Of a stretch of DNA of 64,000 nucleotides, positions 62,008 through 64,000 are shown one piece after another. Location: assembly GCF_000721495.1 (NCBI RefSeq), contig NZ_JOHY01000024.1, positions 1 to 64,000 on the forward strand, read 5' to 3'. Numbering within the stretch: the first letter of the stretch is position 1; every line of letters begins with the position of its first letter. Position numbers and translations under genes: made by a program. The notes beneath the pieces are model-generated. The model was not told where the DNA came from, ran no database searches, and was given only the letters and a program-made list of their open reading frames with translations. The DNA comes from Streptomyces sp. NRRL F-5123. Its GTDB lineage: Bacteria; Actinomycetota; Actinomycetes; Streptomycetales; Streptomycetaceae.

Positions 62008-62448
62008 TCACGCCTGCGCGTTCGCCCGGATCAGGGCCGCGCGGACGAGGGGGATGTCGCGGACGGGGACGGCCAGGGCCCAGGGGGTGGTGGCGGCGGT
62101 GAAGGTGAGGAGGGTGTAGCGGCTGAGGGGAACCCCCGGGGTCGCCGCGTGGACGTCGAAGGGCGCTTCGAGGGCGACCGGGGAGCCCCCGGGCCGGGGG
62201 CGCATGGTGCGGTGCCAGGCCAACGAGGTGGGGGACGCGGGGTCCAGGACGAGGAGGCCCTGGCGCATACGGCGGTTCTTGTAGGCGTGCGCGGCCACCG
62301 CGCGCGCCTCGCCCGCGGCGAAGGCCTCCAGGTCGGCGGCCGCGACCGCCGCGCCCCGCGGGGTGAACTGCCACAGCATCCGCTTCGGGTCACGGAAGAC
62401 GTCCGAGAACGTCACCGTCCCCGCCGCCCGCCGTACCGCCCTGCCCAT
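62008..62448 (-). CDS. Conserved hypothetical protein, 146 aa
   Basis: Starts at ATG 62448. The body is mixed alpha/beta (VFRDPKRMLWQFTPRGAAVAAADLEAFAAGEARAVAAHAYKNRRMRQGLLVLDP, YTLLTFTAATTPWALAVPVRDIPLVRAALIRANAQA) with no membrane segment. I do not recognise the family. It lies between the glucanase, on the opposite strand, and the reductase. Confidence 0.65.
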   Translation of the reverse strand: MGRAVRRAAGTVTFSDVFRDPKRMLWQFTPRGAAVAAADLEAFAAGEARAVAAHAYKNRRMRQGLLVLDPASPTSLAWHRTMRPRPGGSPVALEAPFDVHAATPGVPLSRYTLLTFTAATTPWALAVPVRDIPLVRAALIRANAQA

Positions 62449-62551
62449 CCGCCCGTCCCCCTCCGTGCAGCGACCCTCCCGGAATCATCCCGCCGGGGGG
62501 CGGGGGACGGGCGCATTCCGCCACCGCAACCCCCGCCGCCACGGCCACCGC

Positions 62552-63556
62552 TCACGCGTCGCCCCGCACGATGATCTTCCCGGTGTTCGCGCCGCGCAGC
62601 ATGCCCAGGAACGCGTCCACGATGTGGTCGAACCCGTCCACCACCGTCTCGTCGAGCGCGAGCCGGCCGGACTGCAGGTGCGGGACGGCGAACGCGTACA
62701 ACTCCTCCTGCAGTGCGCGGTAGTTGCTGACCAGGAAGCCCTCCATGCGGAGGCTCTTCTCCACGATCCGCACGTGGTCGACGGGGGGCGGGGGCGCGTC
62801 CGGGGTGTTGTAGCGGCTGATGGTGCCGACCCGGACGATGCGGCCGAACTCGCGCAACGCACCGACCGCGGCGGCCAGTTGGTCGCCGCCGACGTTGTCG
62901 ACGAAGACGTCGAAGCCGTCGGGCGCGGCCTCCGCGAGGAGGGCGGCGGCGGGGCCGGCGTGGTGGTCGAAAGCCGCGTCGTAGCCGACCTCCCGGGTCA
63001 GGTGGGCGACCTTCGCGGCCGAGCCCGCGCTGCCGACGAGCCGGCCGGCCCCCAGCAGTCGGGCGAAGCGGCCGGTGGCCGTGCCGACGCCGCCGGCCGC
63101 GGCGGACACGAAGAGGTCGTCACCCGCGCGGAGTTGGGCGATGCGGGTGAGGCCGACGTAGGCGGTCAGCCCGGTGCCGCCGAGGACGCTCAGGAAGGCG
63201 GTCAGGGGAACGCCGTCGAAGCGGGGGAGCCTGCGGATCTCCTCGGGGCGGACGACGGAGTGCGTACGCCAGCCGCGCCGGTGGAAGACGATCTCGCCCT
63301 CCGCCAGCTCCGGCGTCCGCGAGGCGACGACGCGCCCGAGGGCCCGGCCTTCGAGCGGTGCGTGCAGCGCGAAGCCGCCGGGCACGTCGTCCATCAGCTC
63401 GCGGTGGTAAGGGTCGACGGACCAGTAGAGGTTCGCCACGAGCGCGGTGCCGGGCGCGGGGGCGGGGACCGCCGACTCGACGAAGGCGAAATCCCCGGCG
63501 GTGGGGAAGCCGTGGGGGCGGGCGGTCTGCTGGACGGTGATCGCGTGCTCGCTCAT
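62552..63556 (-). CDS. NADP-dependent medium-chain oxidoreductase (zinc-independent)
   Basis: A 334-residue protein from ATG 63556. Domain markers are YWSVDPYHRELMDD near 43, GTGLTAYVGLTRIAQLRAGDDLFVSAAAGGVGTATGRFARLLGAGRLVGSAGS near 128-180 (nucleotide site AAGGVG) and FDVFVDNVGGDQLAAAVGALREFGRIVRVGTISRYN near 215-250. It resembles the leukotriene B4 dehydrogenase/curcumin reductase group (alkenal double-bond reductases). It is divergent from a LysR gene, which may control it. Confidence 0.9.
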   Translation of the reverse strand: MSEHAITVQQTARPHGFPTAGDFAFVESAVPAPAPGTALVANLYWSVDPYHRELMDDVPGGFALHAPLEGRALGRVVASRTPELAEGEIVFHRRGWRTHSVVRPEEIRRLPRFDGVPLTAFLSVLGGTGLTAYVGLTRIAQLRAGDDLFVSAAAGGVGTATGRFARLLGAGRLVGSAGSAAKVAHLTREVGYDAAFDHHAGPAAALLAEAAPDGFDVFVDNVGGDQLAAAVGALREFGRIVRVGTISRYNTPDAPPPPVDHVRIVEKSLRMEGFLVSNYRALQEELYAFAVPHLQSGRLALDETVVDGFDHIVDAFLGMLRGANTGKIIVRGDA

Positions 63557-63797
63557 GGCTGGACGGTAGGCCGGGAATGGCGCCCCGGGGCAGCCGGTTG
63601 GGCTCATACGACGGCCCGTTCCATGAGCGGTTCTCATACGTGCGGGACTCGGCGTACGGGTCCCGCGCCCGGTCCCGTACGCCCAGACCCCGGTCCCCCG
63701 TGCGGGGCGAACCCCGCACGCGCCCCGCACCGTCCGAGCCCCGCCCCGTCCGAGCCCCGCACCGTCCGAACCCCGCAACCCCCGAGGTGAGCGCCCC

Positions 63798-64000
63798 GTG
63801 CCGCGTACGCCCGACCGCGGCACCGACCGCGGCACCGACCGCTCCTCCGAGCCCGGCACCCCCGCCCGCCCCGGCGGAGCCACCCGCACCGACCTCGCCC
63901 CGCACGAGCTGCGCGTCCTCGTCGCGGTCGCGGACACCGGAGGTTTCTCGGCGGCGGCCGGCGCGCTCGGCCTCACCCAGTCCGCGGTCTCCCACTCGGT
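63798..64000 (+). CDS. LysR family regulator, N-terminal part (cut by window edge)
   Basis: From GTG 63798 (GAGGTGA upstream) the frame reads through a Thr/Pro-rich extension of about 30 residues to LAPHELRVLVAVADTGGFSAAAGALGLTQSAVSHSV at the window end. That is the LysR winged helix-turn-helix, with the typical TQSAVSHSV recognition helix. The 241-base gap to the divergent reductase contains several CCGTCCGAGCCCCGC direct repeats (about 63729-63775). The rest of the gene is outside the window. Confidence 0.85.
   Translation, partial: MPRTPDRGTDRGTDRSSEPGTPARPGGATRTDLAPHELRVLVAVADTGGFSAAAGALGLTQSAVSHS

Overview
The window is high-GC actinobacterial DNA, almost certainly from Streptomyces or a close relative such as Kitasatospora. 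Supporting signs are the strong G/C third-position bias, frequent GTG starts, a futalosine-type menaquinone pathway, a hemL/phosphatase/cytochrome c maturation block in the order known from Mycobacterium tuberculosis, Streptomyces-type small families (DUF397, DUF5753, DUF5959, DUF4229) and intergenic palindromes typical of Streptomyces.

Layout. (1) 1-8.2 kb is the edge of an extracellular contractile injection system (eCIS) locus: the C-terminal part of a probable DUF4157-type cargo protein cut by the window edge, an AAA+ ATPase, a DUF4255 cap/adaptor-like protein and a large secreted VWA-HYR protein with a (TGTT)n tract, followed by a secreted phospholipase A2. (2) 8.5-14.7 kb has an SDR, a membrane protein, a FolD paralogue lacking the usual catalytic lysine, a cyclodeaminase, a DHFR-like reductase, a zinc-ribbon membrane protein and two small unknowns. 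(3) 15.0-31.5 kb is core metabolism: hemL, a histidine phosphatase, a deacetylase-like lipoprotein, the system II cytochrome c genes (ccsX-ccdA-resB-ccsA), the late menaquinone genes mqnL-mqnP and mqnM, a lipoprotein, a rhomboid, an Lrp regulator and mqnE. (4) 31.5-39.4 kb holds TetR and MarR regulators and a lipid block (MaoC hydratase and high-molecular-weight FabG, divergent from a thiolase, then an acyl-CoA ligase). (5) 39.5-49.3 kb has a cold-shock gene, mqnA-mqnC-menG, a DinB protein, a geranylgeranyl-reductase-family enzyme and a Ser/Thr kinase. (6) 49.5-59.2 kb is accessory: VOC and phosphotransferase genes, a rearrangement scar joining two broken genes, a DUF397 gene, a frameshifted HTH-TPR regulator and a complete albusnodin-like lasso peptide cluster (precursor, cyclase, fused RRE/protease, acetyltransferase). 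(7) 59.3-64 kb has pyrE, a GH16 glucanase behind a LacI-type palindrome, an unknown, a medium-chain reductase and the start of a LysR gene.

How the genes work together. Six menaquinone genes are visible (mqnA, mqnC, mqnE, mqnL, mqnP, mqnM) plus the final methyltransferase; mqnB and mqnD are not in the window. The adjacent cytochrome c maturation genes serve the same respiratory chain. The lasso genes are tightly packed in one direction (A, hairpin, C, B overlapping C, acetyltransferase overlapping B). The predicted 16-residue core GQGGGNSEDKRRAYNS resembles the acetylated lasso peptide albusnodin.

Most notable: the albusnodin-type cluster, two genes that seem to need an AUC start codon, the FolD-like enzyme missing its lysine next to a cyclodeaminase, a 15-copy 26-bp tandem array, and several strong palindromic operators. 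No tRNA, rRNA, insertion sequence or CRISPR array was seen.
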